NCBI RefSeq assembly: GCF_019649015.1
Contig: NZ_BLPI01000001.1
Location: 2,373,001 to 2,437,000 of the forward strand
Origin: Agarivorans litoreus
GTDB taxonomy: Bacteria; Pseudomonadota; Gammaproteobacteria; Enterobacterales; Celerinatantimonadaceae
Direction: 5' to 3'
DNA length: 64,000 nucleotides
The notes beneath the pieces are model-generated. The model ran no database searches and was not told where the DNA came from. It was given only the letters and a program-made list of their open reading frames with translations. This document shows positions 22,672-31,663 of the stretch, one piece after another. The position numbers and the translations under genes are program-made. Numbering within the stretch: the stretch's first letter is position 1; each line of letters starts with the position of its first letter.

Positions 22672-25600
22672 ATGAAAGCGATAGTAACGGTATTACTTAG
22701 CATAGCTTTGCTTGCTTGTGGAGGGGGCGGGGGTTCAGAGTCAATTACTGGTTCGCCCAACTCAGTGATTAGCGTTAGTCGCAGTGAAGCGCTTATTGGG
22801 CAGTTTATTCAATTTGATGGCAGTGACTCGAATGATGACGGTACTATTGTTGATTATACTTGGGACTTTGGTGACGGTAGCGGCGCAAACGGAATCAATG
22901 TTTCTAAAAGCTATGCCAGCGAAGGCAACTATACGGTCCGTTTAACAGTATTAGATAATGATAATCTAAGCTCTACCTCTAGCACCGTAATTCAGATTAC
23001 TAATGACGCTGCTTCCGCCTTAACTATTTTAAGCTCAGAAAGTGCCGGCATTCCTCCCTTAGCTGTTGATTTTCAAGCAATCTCTACTGCAAGTGACTTA
23101 ACAAATGTGCAAGTGACTTGGGATTTTGGTGACGGCAATTCAAGCACTTCATTTGGCAGCAGTACGGTATCCCATACCTATGTCAGTGAAGGCGTTTTTA
23201 TGGTTCGCGCGTCCCGTGATTTTGAAGGTCAAGAGCAAGTTGCAGAGGCTCGGGTATTAGTGCTCGATGGCAAAACCTATTCTGTGAGCGGCACGGTAAC
23301 CACAGCAGTTAATACAGTCGTTGATAGCGATGTTAACGATGTCGCTAATGAGTACATTGCAAACGACAGCTATGCGGAGGCGCAAACCATTCCTCCAATC
23401 GCTACAGTGAGTGGTTATTTAGCCAGTCATGCGACAGGCGATGCCAAAGATCGCTTTGCAAATGAACCCGATGAACGCGACGTATACCGGGTGGATTTAC
23501 AAGCTAATCAACGTTTGTTTTTAGAAATTGCCGATTGGGAAACCAGCGGCAACGATTTTGATTTACGTCTGATAAATGCAGACACCATGTTTGAAGTTAG
23601 CGCTTCGTTAGGCATTAACAAAACCGAGTTGTTAACCGTAGAGCAACCTGGTAGCTATTATCTTGTTGTGGAAGCTTATACGACCTTTAGCACAGAGCCA
23701 TACAGGGGGAACTACACCTTACGTTTGATTGGCCAAAACTCTGCTGCGCTGCTAGAGAGTAAGCATTATAGTACTCAACAAAATTTTGTAGCCAAGCAAA
23801 TGGTGGTTATGCATCAGGCGGGGCGAGCCGTAGCACTTAGCTCCCAAGATTTAGGCCTAAGGCAAAAACAATCTTCGGTAAGCATGAGCCTTTACCAAAG
23901 CAATAACCAACAAGCAGTGGCCTTAAATAGTACCGCTGGAGATGGCTTAGGAGCGCAGTTTAGTGATGAATATGCCGCCAAGCGCAGTACTTTGCTGGAA
24001 ATTAAGCGCCTTCATTACCAATTAGGTGGGGTGGAACAATCAGTTTCACCTAACTATTTGTACCAACCTTTTGCTTTGTCTAACGACCCTTTGGTTTCTC
24101 GTCAGTGGCACTACGAACAAATCAATTTAGATAATGCTTGGCAGCTCATGCAAAACAGCACCTTAAATGATGTGGTAGTAGCGGTTATTGATACCGGTAT
24201 TTTTCAGAGTCATCCCGATTTAAAGGATCAGTTAACCAGTGATGGTTACGACTTTATTTCCGATGCGTCTAATGCTTTAGATGGCGATGGTATTGATGCT
24301 AATCCTGAAGATCCTGGAGACTTGACTAGCCCGGGCGGCGGTTCTTCTTGGCACGGTACCCATGTGGCGGGCACGGTCGCGGCACAAACCGATAATGCCC
24401 TCGGTGTAGCGGGCGTAGCGCCCAATACTAAAATTATGAATCTACGTACGCTTGGTCGTTATGGAGGCACAACTTTTGATATCTCCCAAGCCATTTTATA
24501 TGCAGCAGGCTTAAGTAATATCTCAAATCGTTTGCCTAGCCAAACCGCTGATGTAATTAATATGAGCTTAGGTGGAAGTGGTTACGACCGCGCCTTTGAC
24601 TCGGTAACCCAGCAAGCCATTGCCAGCGGTGTGATTGTAGTTGCTGCTGCAGGCAACGAAAGTACTTCACAGTTTAGTTACCCAGCGGCATTTGCCAATG
24701 TTATTGGTGTTAGTGCGGTAGACGCTGCAAAAGACCTCACTTCATATTCTAATTATGGCTCATACATAGATGTTGCTGCGCCAGGTGGAGATGGCAGTGC
24801 CGACTTAAATGGTGATGGTTACGGAGATGGCGTTTATAGCACTTATGTGGCAGAAAATGGCAGTAGTAATTCTGCCAGTTACCAGTACTTGAACGGGACC
24901 AGTATGGCCGCGCCACATGTGGCAGGAGTTATTGGCTTGATGCGTCAACTAAATTCAGAACTTAATACTGATGATGTGATGAACTTGCTTGCTCAGAGTG
25001 ATATGAGCGATGACATTGGCAGTGATGGTTTCGATCAGTTTTACGGTTTTGGCTTAATTAATGCCGAAAAAGCAGTACGTTCGCAATTAGATGCTGACCA
25101 GCCAGATAGAAGCACTTTAAGTTTGAGCACTAATCAAGTTAGTTTAAGCTTTTTAGAGGATAGTGCTGAAGTTAGCGTAGAGCTTATTGGCAGTGTGAGT
25201 TTGTCGGTGAACAGTGTCCAGAGCAATGCTAGTTGGTTAACGGTAAGCCCGCAAAATGTAGATGCAAACGGCCTTGGAGATTACTTACTTAGTGTAAACC
25301 GTAACGGTTTAAGCGATGGCAATTATGGCGCCAGTGTGGTGTTTAGCGTATCTAATGGCAGTGAACTTACCCTAGCTGTCTCAATGAACGTGAGCAATGT
25401 ACAGGCTGGCGATAATGGTTTGGTTTATATTTTGTTGTCTGACCCCGAAACCGGCACCAGCTACTATGAGCAATCGGTAAACATGAATAATGGTGAGTTT
25501 AGCTTTAGCTTCGCCGAGGTGCTTTCTGGTGAATATGAGTTAACAGTGGGCAGTGATCATGACAATGATTACAGTATTTGCGACGAAGGTGAGTTGTGTG

Positions 25601-25737
25601 GTGCATATCCAGTACGAAATGATGTAACACCGATATTGGTGACGGAAGATACCTCGGGTTTGAATTTAAGTGTGGAGCCGATCACCACAGAAGACTTAAC
25701 TAACCAAGTGTTAAATTATAAGTTACTTAAAGACTAG
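22672..25737 (+). CDS. Secreted PKD-domain subtilisin-like serine protease (S8), lipoprotein
   Basis: A 1,021-residue surface or secreted protease. The lipobox LLAC (Cys16) is followed by a glycine run. Two PKD domains (about 31-110 and 115-198, each with WDFGDG) and a PPC-type domain (about 225-355, DVYRVDLQANQ) precede the S8 peptidase at about 500-805. Catalytic residues are Asp507 (VIDTG), His561 (HGTHVAG) and Ser744 (NGTSMAAPHVAG), with Asn662 in the oxyanion region. The C-terminal 200 residues are beta-rich and Ca-binding-like. The role is presumably extracellular protein breakdown. It is separated from the preceding operon by 154 bases and likely has its own promoter. Confidence 0.9.
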   Translation: MKAIVTVLLSIALLACGGGGGSESITGSPNSVISVSRSEALIGQFIQFDGSDSNDDGTIVDYTWDFGDGSGANGINVSKSYASEGNYTVRLTVLDNDNLSSTSSTVIQITNDAASALTILSSESAGIPPLAVDFQAISTASDLTNVQVTWDFGDGNSSTSFGSSTVSHTYVSEGVFMVRASRDFEGQEQVAEARVLVLDGKTYSVSGTVTTAVNTVVDSDVNDVANEYIANDSYAEAQTIPPIATVSGYLASHATGDAKDRFANEPDERDVYRVDLQANQRLFLEIADWETSGNDFDLRLINADTMFEVSASLGINKTELLTVEQPGSYYLVVEAYTTFSTEPYRGNYTLRLIGQNSAALLESKHYSTQQNFVAKQMVVMHQAGRAVALSSQDLGLRQKQSSVSMSLYQSNNQQAVALNSTAGDGLGAQFSDEYAAKRSTLLEIKRLHYQLGGVEQSVSPNYLYQPFALSNDPLVSRQWHYEQINLDNAWQLMQNSTLNDVVVAVIDTGIFQSHPDLKDQLTSDGYDFISDASNALDGDGIDANPEDPGDLTSPGGGSSWHGTHVAGTVAAQTDNALGVAGVAPNTKIMNLRTLGRYGGTTFDISQAILYAAGLSNISNRLPSQTADVINMSLGGSGYDRAFDSVTQQAIASGVIVVAAAGNESTSQFSYPAAFANVIGVSAVDAAKDLTSYSNYGSYIDVAAPGGDGSADLNGDGYGDGVYSTYVAENGSSNSASYQYLNGTSMAAPHVAGVIGLMRQLNSELNTDDVMNLLAQSDMSDDIGSDGFDQFYGFGLINAEKAVRSQLDADQPDRSTLSLSTNQVSLSFLEDSAEVSVELIGSVSLSVNSVQSNASWLTVSPQNVDANGLGDYLLSVNRNGLSDGNYGASVVFSVSNGSELTLAVSMNVSNVQAGDNGLVYILLSDPETGTSYYEQSVNMNNGEFSFSFAEVLSGEYELTVGSDHDNDYSICDEGELCGAYPVRNDVTPILVTEDTSGLNLSVEPITTEDLTNQVLNYKLLKD

Positions 25738-26049
25738 CCTTTTGTTTGCCAGCCTTGTTCGCTCTAGGAACAAGGCTAAACTTACCCGTTGGTTTGCGGT
25801 TTTTTGTTTATCGCAGTACCTTTAAATAAGCCTCATATTTGACATACAAATTACTTAATGTGTTTCTGCTGGCCGCTTTTTACGGTAGGGTAATCATTCA
25901 AATAAATAAATTCAGATCAAGCTCAATTAGTTGAAAACTAAAGCTTAGGCTAGTATTGGTTAACAAGCTGCTGCAAGGCATAATGAGTTTGAAAGCGCTG
26001 TCTTAGGTATTTTTTATATGGCAGCTAGGGATTAAATTAAGGGGATTGA
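25738..26049. other. Intergenic region upstream of fapA
   Basis: A ten-base-pair hairpin AGCCTTGTTC/GAACAAGGCT (25751-25777) follows the protease gene but lacks a T-run. Near 25956-25984 there is a promoter-like TTGGTT-N17-CATAAT. The same bases also give a weak sigma-54 pattern (GG-N10-GC from 25958). No gene is seen. Confidence 0.4.
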
Positions 26050-27729
26050 ATGCTGGAGTTAAGCTGTTTACGTTTATCCCAAGATAAATTAGCGGCACTA
26101 ATTGAGATAACACCTCAAGAATCACACGTAAGCGTTAGCGACGTGAAGGCTTTAATTCTTCGCTCTAATTTTGGTGATTACTTAGTTGATGAAGAGGCGA
26201 TAGATGACGCCGTTGCTAAGTTCGCCGAATTACGTGAATCTCCAGATTTAATTCAACAATGGGGGCAGACTTTTGTTAAGTTAGCCAACATTCGCAATGC
26301 CGAAGTGATTATCGACGTTTCAGAAGATAAAATGGTAGCTCGAGCCACTATTACTGCTGCTTATGGTGGTAACCCTATTTCTCAGGGAGATTTAGTTAGC
26401 GCGATGCAAGAAGCCGGTGTGGTGTTTGGCTTGCAAAAGCAACGAGCTTTGGCCTTATTAGCTGCGGCAAAACAAGCCGATCCTGGCGTGAAAATTAAGA
26501 AAGTGGTTGCCCTTGGGCGTCAATCTGTAGATGGTGAAGACAGCCGCTTTGAACGATTTGTCGCTACCCCGAAAGAACGTTTATTAAAGCCTAAAGAAAC
26601 CGAAGATGGTCGTGTGGACATGCGCGATTTAGGTAATTTGGAAACGGTAGAGCCAGGTGTTGAGTTGATGCGGCGTCATCCTCATACTCACGGTAAAGCG
26701 GGGAAAAATGTTTGTGGTGAAGAACTGCCATTCAAACAAGGACACGAAATTCCCTTTACTGTGGGTGAAGGCACCACAATAGCAGTAGATGACGCTAACT
26801 TGTTACTGGCCGATAGAACCGGTCTGCCTCTAGAAATAGAAAATGGCATGAAGGTTGACGATGTTTTGTCGATAAAAAGTGTAGACGTTACTTATGGCCA
26901 TGTAGATTTTGCAGGTAGCGTGCTAATTACCGGTAATGTTGGTGAGGGCATGAAAGTGAAAGCATCGGGCGATGTGCACATTAATGGCTTTGTTGAATCT
27001 GCTAACATCACCGCCGGTGGCGATGTAGTGGTTGGTAAGGGTGTGATTGGCCATCGACTGATGGAAGGAGACCAAAACTACTCTTGCAGTATTAATGCGA
27101 AAGGCGAGTTACATGCTACTTTTGTTCAGTACTCGCATATCAACGCAGCTAAAGATGTCACTATTACCAGTCAGCTACTGCATAGTAAAATAGAAACCGA
27201 TGGTAAAGTAACGGTGAGTGATGCTAGCGGACTTCGTGGCACCTTAGTGGGAGGTTCCATTGAAGCAGGCGGGGAAATTAGCGCAGTGGTTTTAGGTGCC
27301 ACTGCAGGCACAGCTACGCAACTTACTATCTCTGGTGATTTTGATGATATTCAAGAAGAGCGGCGTAGCTTAAAAAATATCAAGCACACCTTACACGAAA
27401 AACTGAGCAAGGTACTCGACGCTCAAATGAAGTTGGGTTCAACTAAACAGGAAGATCGCGAAGCGGGCATGGCAGACAAGCTCTCGGCAACGCTGCATCA
27501 CACTCGTCAGGAGTTGGTTCAAATTGATTTTGCACTAGATTACAATCAACAGATGGAAGATAAGTTCTTTTCCAATGCTAGGCTTACGGTAAAAAAAGAA
27601 CTTCATCCTAATGTGCGTTTAGATATTGTTGGTCATAAGTTATTTACTAACCGTGAATACGGCCCCACAGAAACTAAATATGAAAACGGTAAAATCACCT
27701 TTACGCCCTTAACCCCAGGGAAAAAATAG
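26050..27729 (+). CDS. fapA: FapA / DUF342 polymer-forming-like protein
   Basis: A 559-residue DUF342 protein. The centre and C-terminus form the right-handed beta-helix core (DVTYGHVDFAGSVLITGNVG, GDVHINGFVESANITAGGDV, VGGSIEAGGEISAVVLG), followed by a coiled-coil (EERRSLKNIKHTLHEKLSKV). In Vibrio vulnificus a DUF342 protein named FapA is needed for flagellation and binds EIIA-Glc. The proximity to the FlgH-like and FlgT genes agrees with a flagellar role here, but that is inference. The start is preceded by AAGGGG. Confidence 0.78.
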   Translation: MLELSCLRLSQDKLAALIEITPQESHVSVSDVKALILRSNFGDYLVDEEAIDDAVAKFAELRESPDLIQQWGQTFVKLANIRNAEVIIDVSEDKMVARATITAAYGGNPISQGDLVSAMQEAGVVFGLQKQRALALLAAAKQADPGVKIKKVVALGRQSVDGEDSRFERFVATPKERLLKPKETEDGRVDMRDLGNLETVEPGVELMRRHPHTHGKAGKNVCGEELPFKQGHEIPFTVGEGTTIAVDDANLLLADRTGLPLEIENGMKVDDVLSIKSVDVTYGHVDFAGSVLITGNVGEGMKVKASGDVHINGFVESANITAGGDVVVGKGVIGHRLMEGDQNYSCSINAKGELHATFVQYSHINAAKDVTITSQLLHSKIETDGKVTVSDASGLRGTLVGGSIEAGGEISAVVLGATAGTATQLTISGDFDDIQEERRSLKNIKHTLHEKLSKVLDAQMKLGSTKQEDREAGMADKLSATLHHTRQELVQIDFALDYNQQMEDKFFSNARLTVKKELHPNVRLDIVGHKLFTNREYGPTETKYENGKITFTPLTPGKK

Positions 27730-27786
27730 TTGCTCTTTTCTCTTTTAAAGGCTTAAGTAAGATAAACCTAGCAAAAGGGAATTCGC

Positions 27787-28764
27787 ATGAACTGGCAACA
27801 TCAGCCTAGGCAGTCCTTGGGCTTCTTTCCTACACCTGTTCACCTTTTAAGTAATCTGTCAGAACATCTTGAAGGTCCGCAAATTTATATCAAGCGAGAT
27901 GATTTAAGTGGCTTGGCTTTAGGCGGCAACAAAGTGCGCAAGCTAGAGTTTTTGTTAGGTGACGCTTTGCACAAAGAAGCTGATTGTATTATTACCGCAG
28001 GTGCTGCTCAATCTAACCATTGCCGTCAAACGGCTGCTGCTGCGGCTAAGCTTAATTTACCCTGTTATTTGTTGCTAGGTGGCAGCGCACCAACCCTCGC
28101 TCAAGGTAATGTGTTGTTAGACAAGCTTTTCGGAGCAACCATTATTTGGGCCGGCCAACAGCGTAAAGGCGAAGGCATTGAAGAGCTAGCGCAACAACTT
28201 ATGCAAAAAGGCATGAAGCCCTATGTTGTTCCTTATGGTGGCTCAGATGCCATAGGCTGCTTGGGGTTTGCAGCCGCACTTCATGAACTACATCAGCAAA
28301 TCAAAGAGCTGGATGAAATAGTATTTGCTTCTAGCTCAGGTGCAACCCAGGCAGGTTTAATGTTGGCTAAGGCTGAGTTAGGTTTAGATGTAAACTTGCG
28401 TGGCATTAATATCGACAAGCTAAACCATGAGCAGCAAAGCTTTAATCAAACTATTGCCGACTTAGCTAATAGTGCGGCTAAACAATTTGCCTTGGATAAG
28501 AGTTTTACCGCTAATGAGGTTTGTTTGGATGACAACTACCTCGGTGAAGGGTACGGCATAATTGGCGACGCAGAACGCGAAGCGATTATGCTACTGGCTG
28601 AAACCGAGGGCATTTTATTAGACCCAGTTTATACCGCTAAAGCGATGGCGGGTTTAATTGCTAGAGTGCGTCAAGGGGCTTATAGATCTGATCAAAACGT
28701 ATTGTTTTGGCACACCGGTGGAACACCCGCATTGTTCGCTTATGCTGATGATTTGTTATCTTAA
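27787..28764 (+). CDS. dcyD: D-cysteine desulfhydrase / ACC deaminase family PLP enzyme
   Basis: Tryptophan-synthase-beta-like PLP enzyme. The PLP lysine is Lys49 in LALGGNKVRKLEF. ITAGAAQSNHCRQTAAAAAKL, VPYGGSDAIG and DPVYTAKAMAGL closely follow E. coli DcyD. The reaction would be D-cysteine to pyruvate, sulfide and ammonia. Some members instead act on L-cysteate or 1-aminocyclopropane-1-carboxylate, so the substrate is not certain. The 325-residue length is standard. Confidence 0.82.
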   Translation: MNWQHQPRQSLGFFPTPVHLLSNLSEHLEGPQIYIKRDDLSGLALGGNKVRKLEFLLGDALHKEADCIITAGAAQSNHCRQTAAAAAKLNLPCYLLLGGSAPTLAQGNVLLDKLFGATIIWAGQQRKGEGIEELAQQLMQKGMKPYVVPYGGSDAIGCLGFAAALHELHQQIKELDEIVFASSSGATQAGLMLAKAELGLDVNLRGINIDKLNHEQQSFNQTIADLANSAAKQFALDKSFTANEVCLDDNYLGEGYGIIGDAEREAIMLLAETEGILLDPVYTAKAMAGLIARVRQGAYRSDQNVLFWHTGGTPALFAYADDLLS

Positions 28765-28802
28765 TGCCGACTAAATTCAAATAAGAGAAAGGAGAGTAAG
28801 TG

Positions 28803-29033
28803 ATGGAATCTGCTATTCACACCTTAAGTGACTTGTTTGCCCAGCTTGGTTTAGATCCTTCAATTAATGCCATCGCTGAGTTTGTGGCAGAACATGCCCC
28901 GATACCGAGTGAAGTGCCATTGCATCAAGCGGCTTTTTGGACACCCACTCAGGCTGCTTTTTTATTAGAAGCGGTGCAGCAAGATGCTGACTGGGTAGAA
29001 CTTGTAGACCAACTGGATGTCATGCTGCGCTAG
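28803..29033 (+). CDS. DUF2789 family small protein
   Basis: A 76-residue acidic helical protein of the DUF2789 family (FAQLGLDPSINAIAEFV, APIPSEVPLHQAAFWTPTQA, FLLEAVQQDADWVELVDQLD). Function is unknown. The ATG at 28803 is favoured, eight bases after AAAGGAG; a GTG one codon upstream is possible. A degenerate copy of its 3' part follows at 29058-29153. Confidence 0.8.
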   Translation: MESAIHTLSDLFAQLGLDPSINAIAEFVAEHAPIPSEVPLHQAAFWTPTQAAFLLEAVQQDADWVELVDQLDVMLR

Positions 29034-29057
29034 CATAGCGTTTATTGGCATTGAGGC

Positions 29058-29153
29058 TAGGCCAAGAGCCAATCTGCCTTGTTACTGGAAGCTGTAGAAC
29101 AAGCTGTCGATCGAACGGAGCTTATAAGCCAATAGGATGTCATACTGCGCTAG
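29058..29153 (+). pseudogene. Degenerate tandem copy of the DUF2789 gene 3' end
   Basis: These 32 codons align without gaps to the last 32 codons of the preceding gene (from WTPTQ to the stop). The copy reads about QSALLLEAVEQAVDRTEL, then ISQ, a TAG, and DVILR, with the Trp and Leu codons of the parent both turned into TAG. The final codons (CAA, TAG, GAT GTC ATA CTG CGC TAG) are nearly identical to the parent. It is a dead remnant of a tandem duplication. Confidence 0.75.
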
Positions 29154-29341
29154 TAGCTAGTTGTGTTTTTGTGTTTTTCTAAACAACGCAAAGCCAGCTC
29201 TAGGGTGGTGCTAAAGTCGCAAGCGAGAGTATTGCTGGCGCTTGCTTTACAAGACCCACTCACGAAGTGAACTTGCTGCTTTGGCTGCTGGGTAACTGGC
29301 GGCTCTTCAAACTGTGGCCTAATTTTTACGGATTGATTCAA
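29150..29341 (-). CDS. Small hypothetical protein, 63 residues
   Basis: Unrecognised. It starts at a TTG with a good ribosome site (AAGGGG, five bases before), 22 bases after the response regulator stop on the same strand, so it could be the last gene of that operon. It contains three cysteines and no membrane segment. Its end overlaps the decayed DUF2789 copy on the other strand. It may be spurious. Confidence 0.35.
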   Translation of the reverse strand: MNQSVKIRPQFEEPPVTQQPKQQVHFVSGSCKASASNTLACDFSTTLELALRCLEKHKNTTSY

Positions 29342-29363
29342 GCTTGCCCCTTAAAGTGCTTAA

Positions 29364-29987
29364 TTAACTATCGCTACCATAGTGCTCTATGGCGTATTTA
29401 ATCATGGCTGCACTGCTATCTAATTCCAGCTTTCTACGAATTTTTAAAGTATGGGTTTCTACGGTTCGAATGCTTATCGACAGGCTATCAGCGATTTTCT
29501 TATTGCCACAACCGGTGGCCAGTAAGCGTAATACCTGCTGTTCGCGTTTGGTTAAACTCGCTTTGCTAGCGCTAGGCTCGTTATCAAATAACAGCTTCGA
29601 CACACCAGCACTAATGTAGCGCCCGCCATTGGCGATTGCTTCCAAAGCGCTAATTAGTTCACTAGACGCAATATCCTTGAGCAAGTAACCTTTAGCGCCA
29701 TTACGCATGGCGTTTTGCACATATTCTTTATTGTCGTGCATGCTTAACATCACCACTTTGCTGTTAGGGCTTTGTTCGGAAAGGGCCTCTAACAGCTGAA
29801 TGCCATTTAATTTGGGCATATTAATGTCGGTTAATACTATGTCTGGGTTCAGTTGTTGCGCCATGGTAAGCGCTTGCTCGCCGTCAGCGGCTGTACCTAC
29901 AACGGAAAAGCCAGGGTTAGCCTCTAGTCGCATTTTGAGGCCGTCTTGTACTAAGGGGTGATCGTCCACCAATAGAATTGAGGTCAT
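29364..29987 (-). CDS. NarL/FixJ-type response regulator
   Basis: A receiver domain (1-120) with phospho-acceptor Asp54 in VLTDINMP, acidic pair DD8-9 and Lys104 region (GAKGYLLKD), then a LuxR-type helix-turn-helix (about 140-200, LTKREQQVLRLLATG, RTVETHTLKIRRKL). 207 residues. Its start overlaps the upstream kinase gene by four bases, so the two form a cognate pair. The divergent TRAP transporter at 31664 is the probable target, from gene position only. Confidence 0.9.
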   Translation of the reverse strand: MTSILLVDDHPLVQDGLKMRLEANPGFSVVGTAADGEQALTMAQQLNPDIVLTDINMPKLNGIQLLEALSEQSPNSKVVMLSMHDNKEYVQNAMRNGAKGYLLKDIASSELISALEAIANGGRYISAGVSKLLFDNEPSASKASLTKREQQVLRLLATGCGNKKIADSLSISIRTVETHTLKIRRKLELDSSAAMIKYAIEHYGSDS

Positions 29988-31417
29988 ACCGTTTGCTCTT
30001 GAATTGTGGCGGGTAAGGTTTTCTCTACTTCATATAGCGGTACTTTTATGGTGATCAGTGTCCCTTCTCCTAATTTGCTATCTACATCTACTTGACCATC
30101 GATGTGGGCAATCCGTTCAAAAATATTGCGTAAACCCAAACCGCTACTGGCCAGCTCTGGGCGCCGGGTAAGCTCTTTTATCGAATGGCGTCGTACCTTT
30201 TTGCCCATTACAAAACCAGTGCCATTGTCCCTAATTTTCATCACTAACAATTTAGCTTGCTGGCTTAGCACTATGTCTACTGTATCTGCTTGCGCATGTT
30301 TTTCGACATTTTGTAAGGCTTCTTGGGTAATCCGATAGAAGGTTGTTTCCACAGTAGATGGAAGGTTTAGATTATCAATGTCGCACTCTAAAAACACATC
30401 TATTCCTGTACGGTGTTCAAATTCCTGGCAAAAACCTCCTAATGCGGCGGCTAAACCTAAGTCATCCAGTACGCTGGGGCGTAGGTCTTTTGAAATACGA
30501 CGTATCTCACCAATCGCTTCGTTAATGGTATGTAATCCTTGGTTGAGGCTGTCACTGACCGAGCTAGGGGTGCTGTTACATTCTGTGGCGCTTTCTAAGC
30601 GATACTTAATGGAAACCAATAATTGGTTAATACCGTCATGCAGTTCGCGCGATACCCTTTGGCGCTCTTGTTCTTGTGAATCAATAATTCGTTGGGTGAG
30701 TTCTTTGAGCTTCTTGTCGGCCAGCTTGTGCTCTGAAATATTCAAAGATGCCCCCAAAAAGGCGATTAAAATCCCCGAAATGGTGGTAATTATGAATAAC
30801 CAAATAAAAGTGCGATTAATGTTGTTTTGGGTTTGTGCTTCAAGCTTTGCTAGCTCGACATCTACATCATCTAAGTACACGCCAGTGCCAAACATCCATT
30901 GCCATTTATCTAGCATTACTACATAACCCAGTTTTTTAGTGCGTTTTCCGGTGCTGGGTTTTTCCCACAAATAGTTACTAAAACCGCCGCCTGCTTTGGC
31001 TTGTGCAATTAAGTCTTGAATGAGGTAGGTGCCCTCAGAATCCTTAAAGTCCCATAAATTTTGCCCCACTAGTTCAGGCTGAATAGGGTGAACCAAGTTA
31101 ACGCCTTTAAGGGTGTAAGCAAAGAAGTAACCGTCTTCGGCAAAGCGTAAACGGTTGAGCAATTCTCTTACCTGTTGTTTGGCTCTCTCATCGTCGGCTG
31201 CTGCAGGCTCGTATATGTCACGAATGCTGGCAAAAGCTTGGTCTATGTGGTTTTGCAGCTCTAAGGTTTTGCTGCGCATGATGTTTTCTTTAATCAGCGC
31301 TAATTGTTGCTCAGTGAGGATGGAAGATTGTTTAAAAACCAAGGTGGCAATGAGGGCGGTAACACAAAGCAAAGGAACAATAGATAACAGGATAATTTTA
31401 AATTTGAGGGACCACAT
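29984..31417 (-). CDS. Cache-domain sensor histidine kinase (HisKA_3 type)
   Basis: Membrane sensor kinase of 477 residues. TM1 is at about 7-28, then a periplasmic single Cache domain (about 35-190, FAEDGYFFAYTLKGVNLVHP, KWQWMFGTGVYLDD), TM2 at about 203-223, and a short linker. The HisKA_3 helix carries phosphorylated His260 in RVSRELHDGINQLL and is followed by an HATPase domain (NVEKHAQAD, DNGTGF, GLGLRNI). Such Cache domains bind small organic acids, which would suit control of the divergent TRAP uptake genes; that link is inference. Confidence 0.9.
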   Translation of the reverse strand: MWSLKFKIILLSIVPLLCVTALIATLVFKQSSILTEQQLALIKENIMRSKTLELQNHIDQAFASIRDIYEPAAADDERAKQQVRELLNRLRFAEDGYFFAYTLKGVNLVHPIQPELVGQNLWDFKDSEGTYLIQDLIAQAKAGGGFSNYLWEKPSTGKRTKKLGYVVMLDKWQWMFGTGVYLDDVDVELAKLEAQTQNNINRTFIWLFIITTISGILIAFLGASLNISEHKLADKKLKELTQRIIDSQEQERQRVSRELHDGINQLLVSIKYRLESATECNSTPSSVSDSLNQGLHTINEAIGEIRRISKDLRPSVLDDLGLAAALGGFCQEFEHRTGIDVFLECDIDNLNLPSTVETTFYRITQEALQNVEKHAQADTVDIVLSQQAKLLVMKIRDNGTGFVMGKKVRRHSIKELTRRPELASSGLGLRNIFERIAHIDGQVDVDSKLGEGTLITIKVPLYEVEKTLPATIQEQTV

Positions 31418-31663
31418 CTCGTGACGGCCTAACTAAGAGAATGTTAACTATATGTTAATCTATGCGATTTTTCAAAAATAGTGATCTGGCTCTCGATTAT
31501 ACCAAAGTCTAGCCTGTACGTGATCTTACGTAGAAAAAAACCGTGTATTGCCGGATAGGTTTTATTGTAACAACTCGCTAACATTAAGGGTGACCATTAA
31601 GCAGTTGGTTTACATTTAAAACATCTAACCAACAATGGAACTTACAACGAAAGGGAGAACAAC

